Part shown: piece after piece, positions 36,396 to 46,226 of the stretch | How positions within the stretch are numbered: the stretch's first letter is position 1 | Layout of the letters: each line of letters starts with the position of its first letter | Source: Mesorhizobium_K marinum | Lineage (GTDB): Bacteria > Pseudomonadota > Alphaproteobacteria > Rhizobiales > Rhizobiaceae | Assembly: GCF_040813715.1 (NCBI RefSeq) | Contig: NZ_JBFOCH010000015.1 | Length of the DNA: 64,000 nucleotides | Reading direction: 5' to 3' (one strand) | Notes under the pieces: model-generated | What the model was told of the DNA's origin: nothing | Databases searched by the model: none | Seen by the model: only the letters and a program-made list of their open reading frames with translations | Made by a program: the position numbers and the translations under genes

Positions 36396-37582
36396 TCAGG
36401 CCCGGGCCGCGGCGGCGCGCGCGCCGGCTTTCGCCAGGTCGAGGAAGTCGCGGTTGGCGCAGTCGCGGGAATCGCCCGTCAGCAGGTAATTCAACGCGGT
36501 GGCTGCGGACTTCGAGCGCAGGTCGATCAGCGACGAGGGGCTGTAGAACGCCGCGTGCGGGGTGACGATCAGCCGGTCGCGGATCGGCGAGCCGTCGGCA
36601 CGCCATGCCGCCATGAGGGCGCTGGCCGCCGCCGGCGGTTCGGCCTCGAGGACGTCGAGGCCGGCGGCTGCGACATGGCCGGACATCAGCGCATCCGTCA
36701 GCGCCGCGAGATCGACGCAGCCGCCGCGCCCGGTGTTGATCAGCACCGAACCCGGCTTCATCTGCGCCAGCGTCTCGGCATTCATCATGTGCTTCGTTTC
36801 GGGCGACAGCGGCGTGTGCAGCGATACGACGTCCGAGATCGCGAGCAGCGCCTCGAGAGACGGCATCCGCTCAAGGCCGAGCGACAGCTCGGTGCCGGTG
36901 GTGCGATTGGGATCGAAGAACACCACGCGCATGCCAAGCGCCTTGGCGCGAAGCGCGNGACGACGTCCGAGATCCCGAGCAGCGCCTCGAGAGACGGCAT
37001 CCGCTCAAGGCCGAGCGACAGCTCGGTGCCGGTGGTGCGATTGGGATCGAAGAACACCACGCGCATGCCAAGCGCCTTGGCGCGAAGCGCGGCCGCCGTG
37101 CCGATCCTGCCCAGTCCGACGACGCCGAACACCTGCGTCGACAGGCGGCGGACATGCGGCGCGTCCTCGAAGCGCCATCCCTTCTGCGGGTCGGCCATGA
37201 TCGCGCGGTTGTAGGCGGTGATGCCGCGCAACAGGCCCAAGGTCAGCGCAATGGCGTGATCGGCCACATCGGTGGTGCCGTAGTCGGGCGTGTTGCAGAC
37301 GGCGATGCCGCGCTCGCCTGCCGCCTTGAGGTCGATGTTGTCGAAGCCGACGCCCGCCCGGACCACCACGCGGCAGTTCGGCATGCCGTCGAGCAGTTCG
37401 GCGTTGACGGTAACTTCGTGGTAGCAGACCAGCCCGGAGGCGCCCGCCCACAGGCTGGCTGGAATGCTGGCGAAATCCGAAGGCCTGAAGGCCTTCGCCT
37501 CGTAGTGCCCGGCATAGACCTTGGCCTCGATGTCGGCCGGCAGCGGGGATTGCAGATCTGGGTGCAGGATGAAGGGGGGCAT
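36396..37582 (-). CDS. D-2-hydroxyacid dehydrogenase, duplicated at an assembly join
   Basis: NAD-dependent enzyme of the phosphoglycerate dehydrogenase/formate dehydrogenase-like family. The N-terminal catalytic domain has VVRAGVGFDNIDL and the Arg-binding substrate loop. The Rossmann domain has VVGLGRIGTAAALRAKALG, and the tail has NTGRGGCVD, followed by VTPHAAFYS with the catalytic His. An N at 36958 is flanked by about 130 bp present twice, with one amino-acid difference (LLGISDVV against LLAISDVV). Removing one copy restores about 340 residues in one frame. 20 bp downstream of dctM. Confidence 0.85.
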
Positions 37583-37602
37583 TTCGGAACCTTGCTGGAG
37601 GA

Positions 37603-38889
37603 CTAGGGGATCAGTCCGGCGGCGCGCGGCAGCCAGAGCGAGATGAACGGCACGTAGGTGATGATGGCCAGCGCGAGGAGCTTGACGACGTAGAGCGGCA
37701 GCAGCGCGCGCACGATCCCGCCGATCGGCCGCCCCGTGACCGAGGAGATCACGAAGAGGTTGGTTCCGACCGGCGGCGTGTTGAGGCCGACCATCAGGTT
37801 GACGATCACGATGATCGCGAAGTGAATCGGATCGATGCCGTAGGCGACGGCGGCCGGCTGCAGGATCGGCACGAAGATCAGGATCGCCGGCACCGTATCG
37901 ACGAAGCTGCCGACAACGAGCAGGAAGATGTTCACGATCACCAGGAACAGGATCGGGTTGTCCGTCATCGACGTGAACAGCGCGCGCGCCGCGCTCGGCA
38001 CGTTCTCGATGGCGAGGAACCATGCGAACAGGCTCGACGTGCCGACCACGATCATCACCGTGGCCGTGGTGATCGCGCTTTCGCGCAGCACCTTGTAGAG
38101 GGTCTTGCAGTCGGTCGAGCGGTAGAGCACGACGTTCAGGAACAGTGCATAGGCGACCAGCACGGCGGCCGCCTCGGTGGCCGTGACGACGCCGCCGCGG
38201 ACGCCGCCGACGATGATGACCGGCGCAAGCAGGACCGGAATCGCATCCAGCGTCGCCCTGGCGAACGACAGCCGGCGTTCAGTGGCGACCACCGGCGGGG
38301 ATATGCGCTTGGCGGCCAGCGCCACGTAGACGGCGAGCAGGAGGACGATCAGCAGCCCCGGCAGAATTCCCGCGAAGAACAGGGCGCCGATCGAGAGCTT
38401 GGTCGGGATCGCATAGATCACCATGATGATCGACGGCGGCAGGATCGGGGCGACGATCGCGCCGGAGATGGTCAGCGCTGCGGCGAAGTCCGGCGAGTAG
38501 CCGCGCTGCTTCATCATCGGCGTCATGACCGATCCGAGCGCCGCGGTGTCGGCCGTGGCTGACCCCGACAGGCCGGCCATCATCAGGTTGGCCAGCAGGT
38601 TGACGTAGGCCAGCCCGGCTCGCACGCGCCCGACCAGCAGGTCGACGAAATCAACCAGCCTCTGGATGATGCCGCCGGCGACGAGCAGGTTCCCCGCCAG
38701 GATGAACAGCGGCAGCGCCAGCAGCCCGTAGCTGTTCATCCCCGCGAACACGCGCTGTGCGGAGACGGCCTCGTTGCCGATGCCTGTGATCATCAGTCCG
38801 GCAAAGGCGATAATGCCCACCGCGAAGGCGATCGGCGTTTCGACGGCGAGCAGGACGGCGAAAAGAATGACGACGAAAAGGACGGTCAT
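37603..38889 (-). CDS. dctM: TRAP transporter large permease DctM
   Basis: 428-aa polytopic membrane protein with about twelve hydrophobic segments. The PLFILAGNLLVAGG and LMMAGLSGSATADTAALGSVM blocks and MVGLNTPPVGTNLFV are characteristic of DctM. It is the sodium-coupled channel of a tripartite carrier, and its ATG overlaps the dctQ stop by 4 bp. Confidence 0.95.
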   Translation of the reverse strand: MTVLFVVILFAVLLAVETPIAFAVGIIAFAGLMITGIGNEAVSAQRVFAGMNSYGLLALPLFILAGNLLVAGGIIQRLVDFVDLLVGRVRAGLAYVNLLANLMMAGLSGSATADTAALGSVMTPMMKQRGYSPDFAAALTISGAIVAPILPPSIIMVIYAIPTKLSIGALFFAGILPGLLIVLLLAVYVALAAKRISPPVVATERRLSFARATLDAIPVLLAPVIIVGGVRGGVVTATEAAAVLVAYALFLNVVLYRSTDCKTLYKVLRESAITTATVMIVVGTSSLFAWFLAIENVPSAARALFTSMTDNPILFLVIVNIFLLVVGSFVDTVPAILIFVPILQPAAVAYGIDPIHFAIIVIVNLMVGLNTPPVGTNLFVISSVTGRPIGGIVRALLPLYVVKLLALAIITYVPFISLWLPRAAGLIP

Positions 38890-39377
38890 CGTGCGGCACC
38901 GTCGCTTTCGGGGGCGCCCTGTTCAGTGCCGGAGAGCACGCGCCACAGCGCCGAGCCGACCGCCAGCAGAGAGAGCGCGCAGGAGACCGGAATGACAAGG
39001 TAGGGGATCGCCATCGGCAAGCGAAGGGCGGTGGAGGGCTGGTGCCACGCGGACTGGGTCAGCTTCCAGCCTCCCCACCCGATGTAGGCCAGGAAGACCA
39101 TGACGCAGAGCAGGCCGGCGGCGCGCAGGTAGCGCTGCAGGCGCCAGTCGCGCGGCAGCCACTTCAGCGAGATGTGGTCGCTGTTCTCGAAAGCCCGGTA
39201 CATGCCGAAGAAGGAAATTGCCACGAGAAGGAACTGCGACAGTTCCTCCGGCCAGGGCAGCGGCGCATGGGCGAAGTAACGCAGGGCAACCTGCCCCACC
39301 AACGAGGCGGCGATCACCGCGATCGCGAGGACGAGCGCCGCATCGATGACGCGGTCGACGGAACGAAGGAAAGACAT
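38886..39377 (-). CDS. dctQ: TRAP transporter small permease DctQ
   Basis: 163-aa protein with four transmembrane helices and the family block LPWPEELSQFLLVAISFFGMYRAF. Partner of DctM. The start ATG at 39377 precedes the first helix. Confidence 0.92.
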   Translation of the reverse strand: MSFLRSVDRVIDAALVLAIAVIAASLVGQVALRYFAHAPLPWPEELSQFLLVAISFFGMYRAFENSDHISLKWLPRDWRLQRYLRAAGLLCVMVFLAYIGWGGWKLTQSAWHQPSTALRLPMAIPYLVIPVSCALSLLAVGSALWRVLSGTEQGAPESDGAAR

Positions 39378-39435
39378 GGGCGTCCCCTGTTCGGCCCGGC
39401 CAGAGGCCGGGCCGTCGGTTCGAACTGAGGACGGA

Positions 39436-40467
39436 CTATTCGACCGCGGCGCGGGCAGCCGCCCGGCCGGCGTCGATCTCGGCGTAGACGGCCTCGACGA
39501 AGGCCGGATCGAGTTCGCTCTTGAGGTAGGCCTGCATCGGCTCGCGTACGGCGTCGCGGAACGTCGCCGCTTCTTCGGGAGTCGGCGCATAGACGTCCAT
39601 GCCGAGTTCGCGCAGCTTGGCGACCGCCGTCACGCGCGCCTGGTAGTTGCGCTCGCCGAACTCGGTCGCCGCGCCCATCTTTGCGCCGGTCACCACGATC
39701 TCGCGCAGTTCCGGGCTGAGGCTCTGGAAGAAAGCCTCGTTGATCATCATCGTGTTGAGGCCGAGCTGGTGGTTGTCCAGCGTCATGTGCTTCTGGACCT
39801 GGTAGAACGAGTAGTCGAGCGCCACGCCGATCGGGTTCTCCTGTCCGTCGACCACGCCGGACTGCATGGCCCCGTAGAGCTCTTCCCACGGCACGGGGGT
39901 CGGCGAGCCGCCCATCGCCTTGACCATCTCGAGCGACATCGGGCTCGGCGGAACGCGCATGCGGATGCCGCTCATGTCGGCGGCGGACTTGATCGGACGC
40001 ACGTTGTTCGTGAAGTTGCGGAACCCGTAGGAGGCGGCCGACAGCAGCCGCAGCCCCGACTCGCTCGCCATCTTCTCGCGCACTTCCGTGAAATAGGAGC
40101 CGTAGACGAAGTCCATTCCTTCCTGGTCGCTGTTGAAGAGATAGGGCGTCGCCAGGATCATCATCGGCTTGTAGAAGGTGCTCATCACCTGCTCGTCGCC
40201 ATGCGCCATCTGGATGGCGCCGATCTTTGCCTGCTCGAGCGCATCGGTCATCGAGCCGAGCTGCCCGGCGGGTGCGATCTCGACGTCGATGGCGCCGCCG
40301 CTGGCGCTCTCGACATAGGCCTCGAACACCTGCCAGCCCTTGTGCAGCGGACTCTCCGTGGACTCGCCGTGGCTCGCGCGGATCGTGAAATCTGCCGCGG
40401 AGGCCGTCACGGCGCCCATCGCCAGGAGCGCTCCCGCTACAGCGAAGATCTTCAGTTGCATCGTCAT
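39436..40467 (-). CDS. dctP: TRAP transporter substrate-binding protein DctP
   Basis: 343-aa periplasmic protein with a signal peptide (cleavage after ASA, about residue 24). It has the DctP blocks GQLGSMTDALEQAKIGAIQM, GIRMRVPPSPMSLEMVKAMG and GVVDGQENPIG, with the conserved Arg that salt-bridges an organic acid carboxylate. Substrates are therefore probably carboxylates. An in-frame ATG two codons later (40461) is an equally possible start. Confidence 0.93.
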   Translation of the reverse strand: MTMQLKIFAVAGALLAMGAVTASAADFTIRASHGESTESPLHKGWQVFEAYVESASGGAIDVEIAPAGQLGSMTDALEQAKIGAIQMAHGDEQVMSTFYKPMMILATPYLFNSDQEGMDFVYGSYFTEVREKMASESGLRLLSAASYGFRNFTNNVRPIKSAADMSGIRMRVPPSPMSLEMVKAMGGSPTPVPWEELYGAMQSGVVDGQENPIGVALDYSFYQVQKHMTLDNHQLGLNTMMINEAFFQSLSPELREIVVTGAKMGAATEFGERNYQARVTAVAKLRELGMDVYAPTPEEAATFRDAVREPMQAYLKSELDPAFVEAVYAEIDAGRAAARAAVE

Positions 40468-40554
40468 TCTCGTTCCACCTTTTCTGAACTTGATCCGAAT
40501 TCCGTCCGGCTGGCCCGGCTTCTCAAATGTTGGTTGAAGGACACGCCGGGGCGC

Positions 40555-41217
40555 TCAGAGCACCCCGTACCTGGCATAGACCTCGGCGAGCAAAGCGCCG
40601 TTCAAGAGCTCTGCCCTTGTCATGCTCTCGCTCTCCAGCTTGGTCACGGCGGCCTCGATGACGCGGTCGGCGACGTCCGCCGGGATGACGACGACGCCAT
40701 CGACGTCGCCGAAGACAAGGTCGCCGCTGCGCACCGGCGCGCCGCCGCAGGTCACCGGCACGTCCATGGCCATCATCTTGCCGCGGCCCTTCGAATCGAG
40801 CGGTCCGATGCCACCCGCAAAGACCGGGAACTGCAGGTCGCGGATGAGCCGGACGTCACGCACCAGGCCGTCCGTCACGCATCCGACTGCGCCGCGCATC
40901 CTGGACGCGGTGGTCAGCAGTTCGCCCCATGGCGCGATTCGCGCGGTCGGCCCGTCACAGGCCAGCACGGCGATGTCGCCGGGCTTGAGGTCGTCGACCA
41001 GCGCGATCTCGACCTCGTAGGGGTTGCCGTGCTCCTCGACCGAATAGGTATTCATGTAGAGGCCGGTACGCGCGCGACCGAAGACCGCGAGGCCGTCGTC
41101 GAGCGGGCGCACATACGGCAGCATGGCCTGGTTCGTCAGCCCGATTTCGTCGAGGACGTCCGATAGGACGGCCGAGTTGAGGCGGTTCGCGAGGGCCGCG
41201 AAATCGTAGCTTTTCAT
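40555..41217 (-). CDS. RraA-like aldolase/decarboxylase
   Basis: 220-aa protein of the RraA/HMG-aldolase fold. Motifs include GAVGCVTDGLVRDV and FPVFAGGIGPLDSKGR, the conserved Gly-x-x-x-Arg/Asp region that binds Mg and pyruvate-type substrates in 4-hydroxy-4-methyl-2-oxoglutarate aldolases and oxaloacetate decarboxylases. DLVFGDVDGVVVIP is a further family block. It opens the TRAP operon, 87 bp before dctP, directly under a LacI-type operator, so it probably cleaves or decarboxylates an intermediate of the imported compound. Confidence 0.85.
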   Translation of the reverse strand: MKSYDFAALANRLNSAVLSDVLDEIGLTNQAMLPYVRPLDDGLAVFGRARTGLYMNTYSVEEHGNPYEVEIALVDDLKPGDIAVLACDGPTARIAPWGELLTTASRMRGAVGCVTDGLVRDVRLIRDLQFPVFAGGIGPLDSKGRGKMMAMDVPVTCGGAPVRSGDLVFGDVDGVVVIPADVADRVIEAAVTKLESESMTRAELLNGALLAEVYARYGVL

Positions 41218-41243
41218 TCGAATCTCTGTGCTAAATGCAGTGG

Positions 41244-41255
41244 TTAAACGTTTAA
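41244..41255. promoter_or_regulatory. LacI-family operator palindrome
   Basis: TTAAACGTTTAA is a perfect 12-bp palindrome with a central CG, the standard look of LacI/GalR operators. It lies 27 bp upstream of the rraA-like start and 71 bp from the lacI start, so it can control both divergent units. Confidence 0.75.
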
Positions 41256-41325
41256 TTCGTACGTTATGGTGGTTTCTTTCGACGGTCAACACCAATAATG
41301 CTTGTCCGTGAATATGGAAGGAACG

Positions 41326-42345
41326 ATGCGGGAAAGACCCACCTTGCGCAGCGTCGCCTTGAAGGCGAACGTCTCCATCGCGACAGTCTCAAAGGTTGTG
41401 AACGGCATCGCCGCGGGCGTTTCCGAGGCGACCAGGAAAGAAGTCGAGGCGGCGATAGAGGAGCTCGGCTATCGCCCCAACCGGGTCGGACGCAGCCTGC
41501 GCTCGCAGCGGCACCAGGCGGTTGGACTGGCCATCGTCGACCCGTCGCCGCGGTTCCTTGCCGATCCCTTCACCACCAATCTGGTCGCCGGCCTCTGCAA
41601 CCAGCTCAACACGAACGGCTTCGGGCTGCTTCTTTATGGCGTGATGCCGGGCAAGCTGTCCGAATCGTCGCTCATCCGCCAGTCGGAAGTGGACGCGATC
41701 TGCCTCAATCCGTCGGGCACGCGCGACGAGCGCGAGGCGGCGATGGAACTCGTCTCCGGGCTCGGCCAGCCGCTGGTAGTCTTCCAGGACCGGCCCGTGC
41801 AGAACCTGCAGGATGTCTGCTTCGTTCGGCAGGACGACGCGGGCGGCGCCGAGTTGCTGGCGAACGAAGTGATGAAGCGCCCGCGGCGGCGGGCCGTCAT
41901 GGTCATCGCCGACATTCCGTGGCCGGCCGTCGAGAACCGCGTGGCCGGCTTCAGGAAGGTTTTCGAGGCGCGCGGCGTCCAGCTGGACCTCGTCACCTGC
42001 GACGAGACCGACAGCCAGGCGATCTCGAGCGGCATTGCCGGCTACCTGGACGATCATGGCGTCCCGGACGTGATCGTCGGCCAGAACGACCAGATCGCCA
42101 TCGCCTGCATCGATATCCTGACGGCTCGCGGGCTGGAGGTGCCGCGCGATGTCGCGGTGACCGGCTACAACGCCTTCCCCTTTACCGGCTTGTCGCGCCC
42201 GGCCCTGGCGACGGTCCGCTCGCGCGCCTATGACGTCGGCGTCACGGCCGCGAGCGCCATCCTCGAGCGGCTCGAGAATGGGCGTTTCCGGCAGCGCGAA
42301 TACGTCCTGCCGTTGGAACTGGTGCCCGGCAATTCGGCGCCATAG
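41326..42345 (+). CDS. LacI-family transcriptional regulator
   Basis: 339 aa. N-terminal HTH: TLRSVALKANVSIATVSKVVNGI, and the hinge GYRPNRVGRSLRS. The ligand-binding domain follows from about residue 60, ending with VTGYNAFPFTGLSRPALATVRS. ATG at 41326 is preceded by GGAAGGA. An in-frame ATG at 41314 and a GTG at 41302 lack such a site. Divergent from the rraA-TRAP-dehydrogenase-aminotransferase operon and very probably its repressor. Confidence 0.9.
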   Translation: MRERPTLRSVALKANVSIATVSKVVNGIAAGVSEATRKEVEAAIEELGYRPNRVGRSLRSQRHQAVGLAIVDPSPRFLADPFTTNLVAGLCNQLNTNGFGLLLYGVMPGKLSESSLIRQSEVDAICLNPSGTRDEREAAMELVSGLGQPLVVFQDRPVQNLQDVCFVRQDDAGGAELLANEVMKRPRRRAVMVIADIPWPAVENRVAGFRKVFEARGVQLDLVTCDETDSQAISSGIAGYLDDHGVPDVIVGQNDQIAIACIDILTARGLEVPRDVAVTGYNAFPFTGLSRPALATVRSRAYDVGVTAASAILERLENGRFRQREYVLPLELVPGNSAP

Positions 42346-42354
42346 CGCCCTAGG

Positions 42355-43287
42355 CTAGCGGGCGCCGCGCACGAAGCTCTCGCCGAGCGCCTGGGGCAGG
42401 GCGGCCTTGCGGCCGGCGACGAGCAATACCAGCATGACCATCGCGAAGGGCAGCATCTGGATGACGTCGGTCGGCACGTCGACGCCGGCGACCTGCAGCG
42501 CCGTGGTCAGCGACAGCGAGCCGCCGAACAGCAGCGCTCCGCCGAGCACCCAGAGCGGCCGCCCGCGCGCCAGCATGGCCAGCACGATGGCGATGAAGCC
42601 GTTGCCATGGCTCATGAACGGCACGAAGACGCCGGCGACCGCGATCGACATGTAGGCGCCGCCGAGACCGGCAAGCGCACCGGTGACCAGCACCGCCATC
42701 GACCGGGTCCTGATGACGTCGACGCCGGCGGCGTCGAGCGCCGCCGGCTTGTCGCCCGCTGCCTGGAGCGCGGCGCCGAGATGCGTCATGCGGTAGATCC
42801 AGGCGAACACCGCAACGAGCGCTACCGCGAGGTAGAAGACGGCGTTGTTGTTGAACAGCACGGGTCCGATGAAGGGGATTTCCGACAGCGGCCAGATCGG
42901 CAGCGCCTCCACCCCGTCGAGGCGGGGATAGGTGCGCGAGAACTGGACGAAATGCAGCAACGCCGTCAGTCCCTGCGCGGCCAGCGTCAGCGCGATGCCG
43001 GTGACGATCTGGTTGAGGCCGAGCCGCACGCACAGCAGCGCCATCAGCGCCGCGACGACCGCGCCGCCGCCGGCGCCGGCGGCGAAGCCAAGCGCGGTGC
43101 TGCCGCTCGCCCAGGCGACGAGGAAACCGGTGTAGGCGCCGAACAGCATCATGCCTTCGAGGCCGATGTTCAGCACGCCGGCCTTTTCAGACAGTTGTTC
43201 ACCCAGCCCCGCGAGCAAAAGCGGGATGCCGGCGGCGATCGCGCCGAGGAGCAGTGTGATGATGAAACCTTGGGTGAACAGGGCCAT
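42355..43287 (-). CDS. BMP-type ABC transporter permease (second system, subunit 2)
   Basis: 310-aa inner-membrane permease with the block LSEKAGVLNIGLEGMMLFGAYTGF near residue 32 and the coupling loop AAGDKPAALDAAGVDVIRTRS. Last gene of a four-gene importer on the minus strand, 20 bp after the other permease. It ends 9 bp from the convergent lacI stop. Confidence 0.9.
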   Translation of the reverse strand: MALFTQGFIITLLLGAIAAGIPLLLAGLGEQLSEKAGVLNIGLEGMMLFGAYTGFLVAWASGSTALGFAAGAGGGAVVAALMALLCVRLGLNQIVTGIALTLAAQGLTALLHFVQFSRTYPRLDGVEALPIWPLSEIPFIGPVLFNNNAVFYLAVALVAVFAWIYRMTHLGAALQAAGDKPAALDAAGVDVIRTRSMAVLVTGALAGLGGAYMSIAVAGVFVPFMSHGNGFIAIVLAMLARGRPLWVLGGALLFGGSLSLTTALQVAGVDVPTDVIQMLPFAMVMLVLLVAGRKAALPQALGESFVRGAR

Positions 43288-43307
43288 GCGCCATTCGCGG
43301 CCGGCGC

Positions 43308-44402
43308 TCAGCGCCGGGCGCGCTCCTGATGTCGTTTGTCGAGATATTCGGCCAGGCCCAGCATGATCAGCAGGATGGCCACGATGACGAGCGAGAAGAA
43401 GCTCGGCACGCCGATGCGCCGCGCCGCGCTCTCGCCGCCGATGGTCAGGGCGGAGAAGAGGAAGACGTAGGCGATCGAGCCGAAGCCGTTCAGCCGAGCG
43501 AGGAAGACGAGCGGCACCACCGTCAGGCTGTAGGCCGGGTTCCAGTCGGCCCTGACGTTGCCGTGCGTGCCGAGGATGTCGACCGCGCCCGACAGGCCCG
43601 CAAGGGCCGCGGATATCGCGAAGACGGCGATCGTCAGCGCCGGCACGGACAGGCCGGCATGGACGGCCGCGCGCGGGTTTGCGCCGACCAGCCTCAGCCG
43701 CATGCCGAAGGCGGTGCGCGTCATCACCAGGTGGACCACGATGACGGCGGCCAGGCCGATCAGCAGACCCGACGAGACGGAACTGTCGAACAGCCTGGGC
43801 AGGCGCGCCTCCACCGGCAGGGTGCGGGTCTGCGGCGTGGTGGTGCCGGGGTCGAGGAAGGCCAGCTTGACGAGCACGTTGGCGAGCGACACGCCGAGGA
43901 AGCTCATCATCAGCGTGGTGATGATCTCGTTGATTCCCTGCCAGGCTTTCAGGAGCGCCGGAAGCAGGCTCCAGAGGGCGCCGACGGCGGCGCCGATCAG
44001 CAGGCCGAGCAGCAGGTTGGCCCACACGGGAAGCACGCCGAGCGTCAGCGGCACGGTCGCCGCCACGAAGACCGCGGCGAGCAGGTACTGGCCGTCGCCG
44101 CCGAGGTTCCAGAGGCCGGCGCGGAAGGCGACGATCAGGCTGGCGGCGATCAGCAGCAGGGGACCCATGCGGGTCAGCGTCGCCTCGAAGCCGGACGGAG
44201 AGAAGATCGCGCGCTGGATGACGTAGCCGTAGTAGCTGAACGGGTTGAAGCCCATCGCCAGCAGCAGCAGTCCGCCCAGAACCAGGGCGGCGACCAGCGG
44301 GCCGACGCTGACGGCCAGGACCCTGAGCGAGGCCTGCAGCCCGGCATTGGCGGCAGCGCGGCCGCCGGCGCCGGCGGCCGGTATGGTCTGTTCGTCGGTC
44401 AT
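43308..44402 (-). CDS. BMP-type ABC transporter permease (second system, subunit 1)
   Basis: 364-aa polytopic permease with a cytoplasmic N-terminal extension rich in Ala/Gly, then the signature FRAGLWNLGGDGQYLLAAVF and coupling loop FGMRLRLVGANPRAAVHAGLS. The ATG overlaps the ATPase stop (44399). Forms the channel with the 42355-43287 product. Confidence 0.9.
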   Translation of the reverse strand: MTDEQTIPAAGAGGRAAANAGLQASLRVLAVSVGPLVAALVLGGLLLLAMGFNPFSYYGYVIQRAIFSPSGFEATLTRMGPLLLIAASLIVAFRAGLWNLGGDGQYLLAAVFVAATVPLTLGVLPVWANLLLGLLIGAAVGALWSLLPALLKAWQGINEIITTLMMSFLGVSLANVLVKLAFLDPGTTTPQTRTLPVEARLPRLFDSSVSSGLLIGLAAVIVVHLVMTRTAFGMRLRLVGANPRAAVHAGLSVPALTIAVFAISAALAGLSGAVDILGTHGNVRADWNPAYSLTVVPLVFLARLNGFGSIAYVFLFSALTIGGESAARRIGVPSFFSLVIVAILLIMLGLAEYLDKRHQERARR

Positions 44403-46158
44403 TGCTCGTCTCCGGCGCTCATCAGCCGTCCGATCGCGTCGCGCGCGCCCTCGCCGTTGACGACGGTGCCGCGGATGCGGCCTCGATCGATCACGGCGAT
44501 ACGGTCCGAGAGCTCGAGCAGTTCGTCGAGGTCGGTCGAGATCAGCACGACGGCCTTGCCGGCGTCGGCGGCCTCGACGATCCGCTTGCGCGTGGCCCGG
44601 ATGTTGTTGACGTCGAGACCGTAGGTGGGCTTGGCGAAGATCACGACCTCAGCGGAACCGGTCATCTCGCGCGCCAGCAGCACCTTCTGGATGTTGCCGC
44701 CCGACAGCTTGCCGACTGGCGTCTGCGTGCCCGGCGTGCGGATGTCGAAATCGCGCACATGCGTCTCGGCCTGGCGGCGGATCTCCTCGGGACGCTCGAT
44801 CCCGCGCCGCCAGTAGGGCGCGGCGCCGATGTCCTTGAGCAGGAAGTTGGTGGCGACCGGGAACGTGCCGACGGTGCCTTCGCCGAGGCGGTCGTCGGTG
44901 ACGTAGCGCAGGCCGCCGGCGCGCCGCTGGCCGACGGTGGCGTCGCCGAGTTCCTGGCCCATCAGCCGGATGGAGCCGCTGCTGCGCGGCATCTGGCCAG
45001 CCAGCACTTCGGCCAGTTCCTTCTGGCCGTTGCCGTCGATGCCGGCGACGCCGAGAATCTCGCCGGAGCGGACTGTGAGGTCGATGTCGCGAACCGGAAT
45101 CCGGCCGGCGTCTGAACACAGGCCGGCGACCTCCAGCACGACGTCGCCGTGACTGCGCGCCGCGCGCGCGCCGCCGACGGCGCCTTCGCCCGCCGCCGTC
45201 CCGAACATCAGGGAGATGATCGTCTCGGTATTCTCCGCATCGGAGGAGGCGCGCAGCGTCTCCGGCGCGATCNCACCGGAACCCGGCCGGCGTCGGAACA
45301 CAGGCCGGCGACCTCCAGCACGACGTCGCCGTGACTGCGCGCCGCGCGCGCGCCGCCGACGGCGCCTTCGCCCGCCGCCGTCCCGAACATCAGGGAGATG
45401 ATCGTCTCGGTATTCTCCGCATCGGAGGAGGCGCGCAGCGTCTCCGGCGCGATCTCACCGACGTTGCGCCCGAGCCGCAGCACTGAGATGCGGTCGCCGT
45501 AGGCGACGGCCTCGTTCAGCTTGTGGGTGATGAAGATGACGGCGATGCCCTGCGCAACCAGCCGCCGCATCAGTTCGCCGAGCGCCACCGCCTCGTGCGG
45601 CGTCAGCATGGCGGTCGCCTCGTCGAGGATCAGGCAGCGGCTGCCGCGCATGAGCGCGCGCAGGATCTCGACCTGCTGGCGCTCGCCGAGCGACAGGCTG
45701 CTGACCAGGGCGTGCGGATCGACGCGCAGCCCGAGCCGACCGGCGGTCTCGCGGATCGCCGCCGCGATGCCCTTGCGGTCCGGCGTCTTCCACCACGCGC
45801 CGCCAAGCGCGAAATTGTCGATGACGGACAGGCTCGGCACCAGCATCGAGTGCTGGAACACGGTTCCGATGCCGATCGAAAGCGCCTGCCTGGGAGAGCC
45901 GACGAGCGTTGGCCTTCCGTCGACCTCGATGCCGCCCTCGTCGGGCTGCTGCAGCCCCGACAGCATGCCGACCAGGGTCGACTTGCCCGCGCCGTTTTCG
46001 CCGAGCAGGACATGGACCTCGCCGGCATGGATCTCGATGGTGACGTTGTCGTTGGCGACGACGCCGGGAAACCTTTTGGTGACGCCTCTCAGCGCGACCA
46101 CCGGCGCGCCGGGCGGCGCGGTCGTGGAAGCGGCTGGCGCCTGACTGGGTGCTTGCAT
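44399..46158 (-). CDS. BMP-type ABC transporter ATPase (second system), duplicated at an assembly join
   Basis: Double-cassette ATPase. The first cassette has Walker A LGENGAGKST, signature SLSLGERQQVEIL and Walker B CLILDEATAMLTP. The second has GIDGNGQKE and LSGGNIQKVLLAREM. An N at 45273 is flanked by about 190 bp present twice (about 45085-45272 and 45274-45460), with a Val/Ile difference. Removing one copy gives one frame of about 520 residues. The ATG at 46158 has AGGA 8 bases upstream. A GTG at 46164 is possible. Confidence 0.88.
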
Positions 46159-46226
46159 CAGCACGTCCTGAAAGAAGAGAGGCCCGCCGCGCTGTGGCGC
46201 GGCGGGTTCAATGTCGGATTGTCGGC

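Noticed and set aside
39346..41166. 606-codon plus-strand frame opposite dctP and the RraA-like gene
   Set aside because: Shadow frame with low-complexity composition. Opposite genes are well supported.
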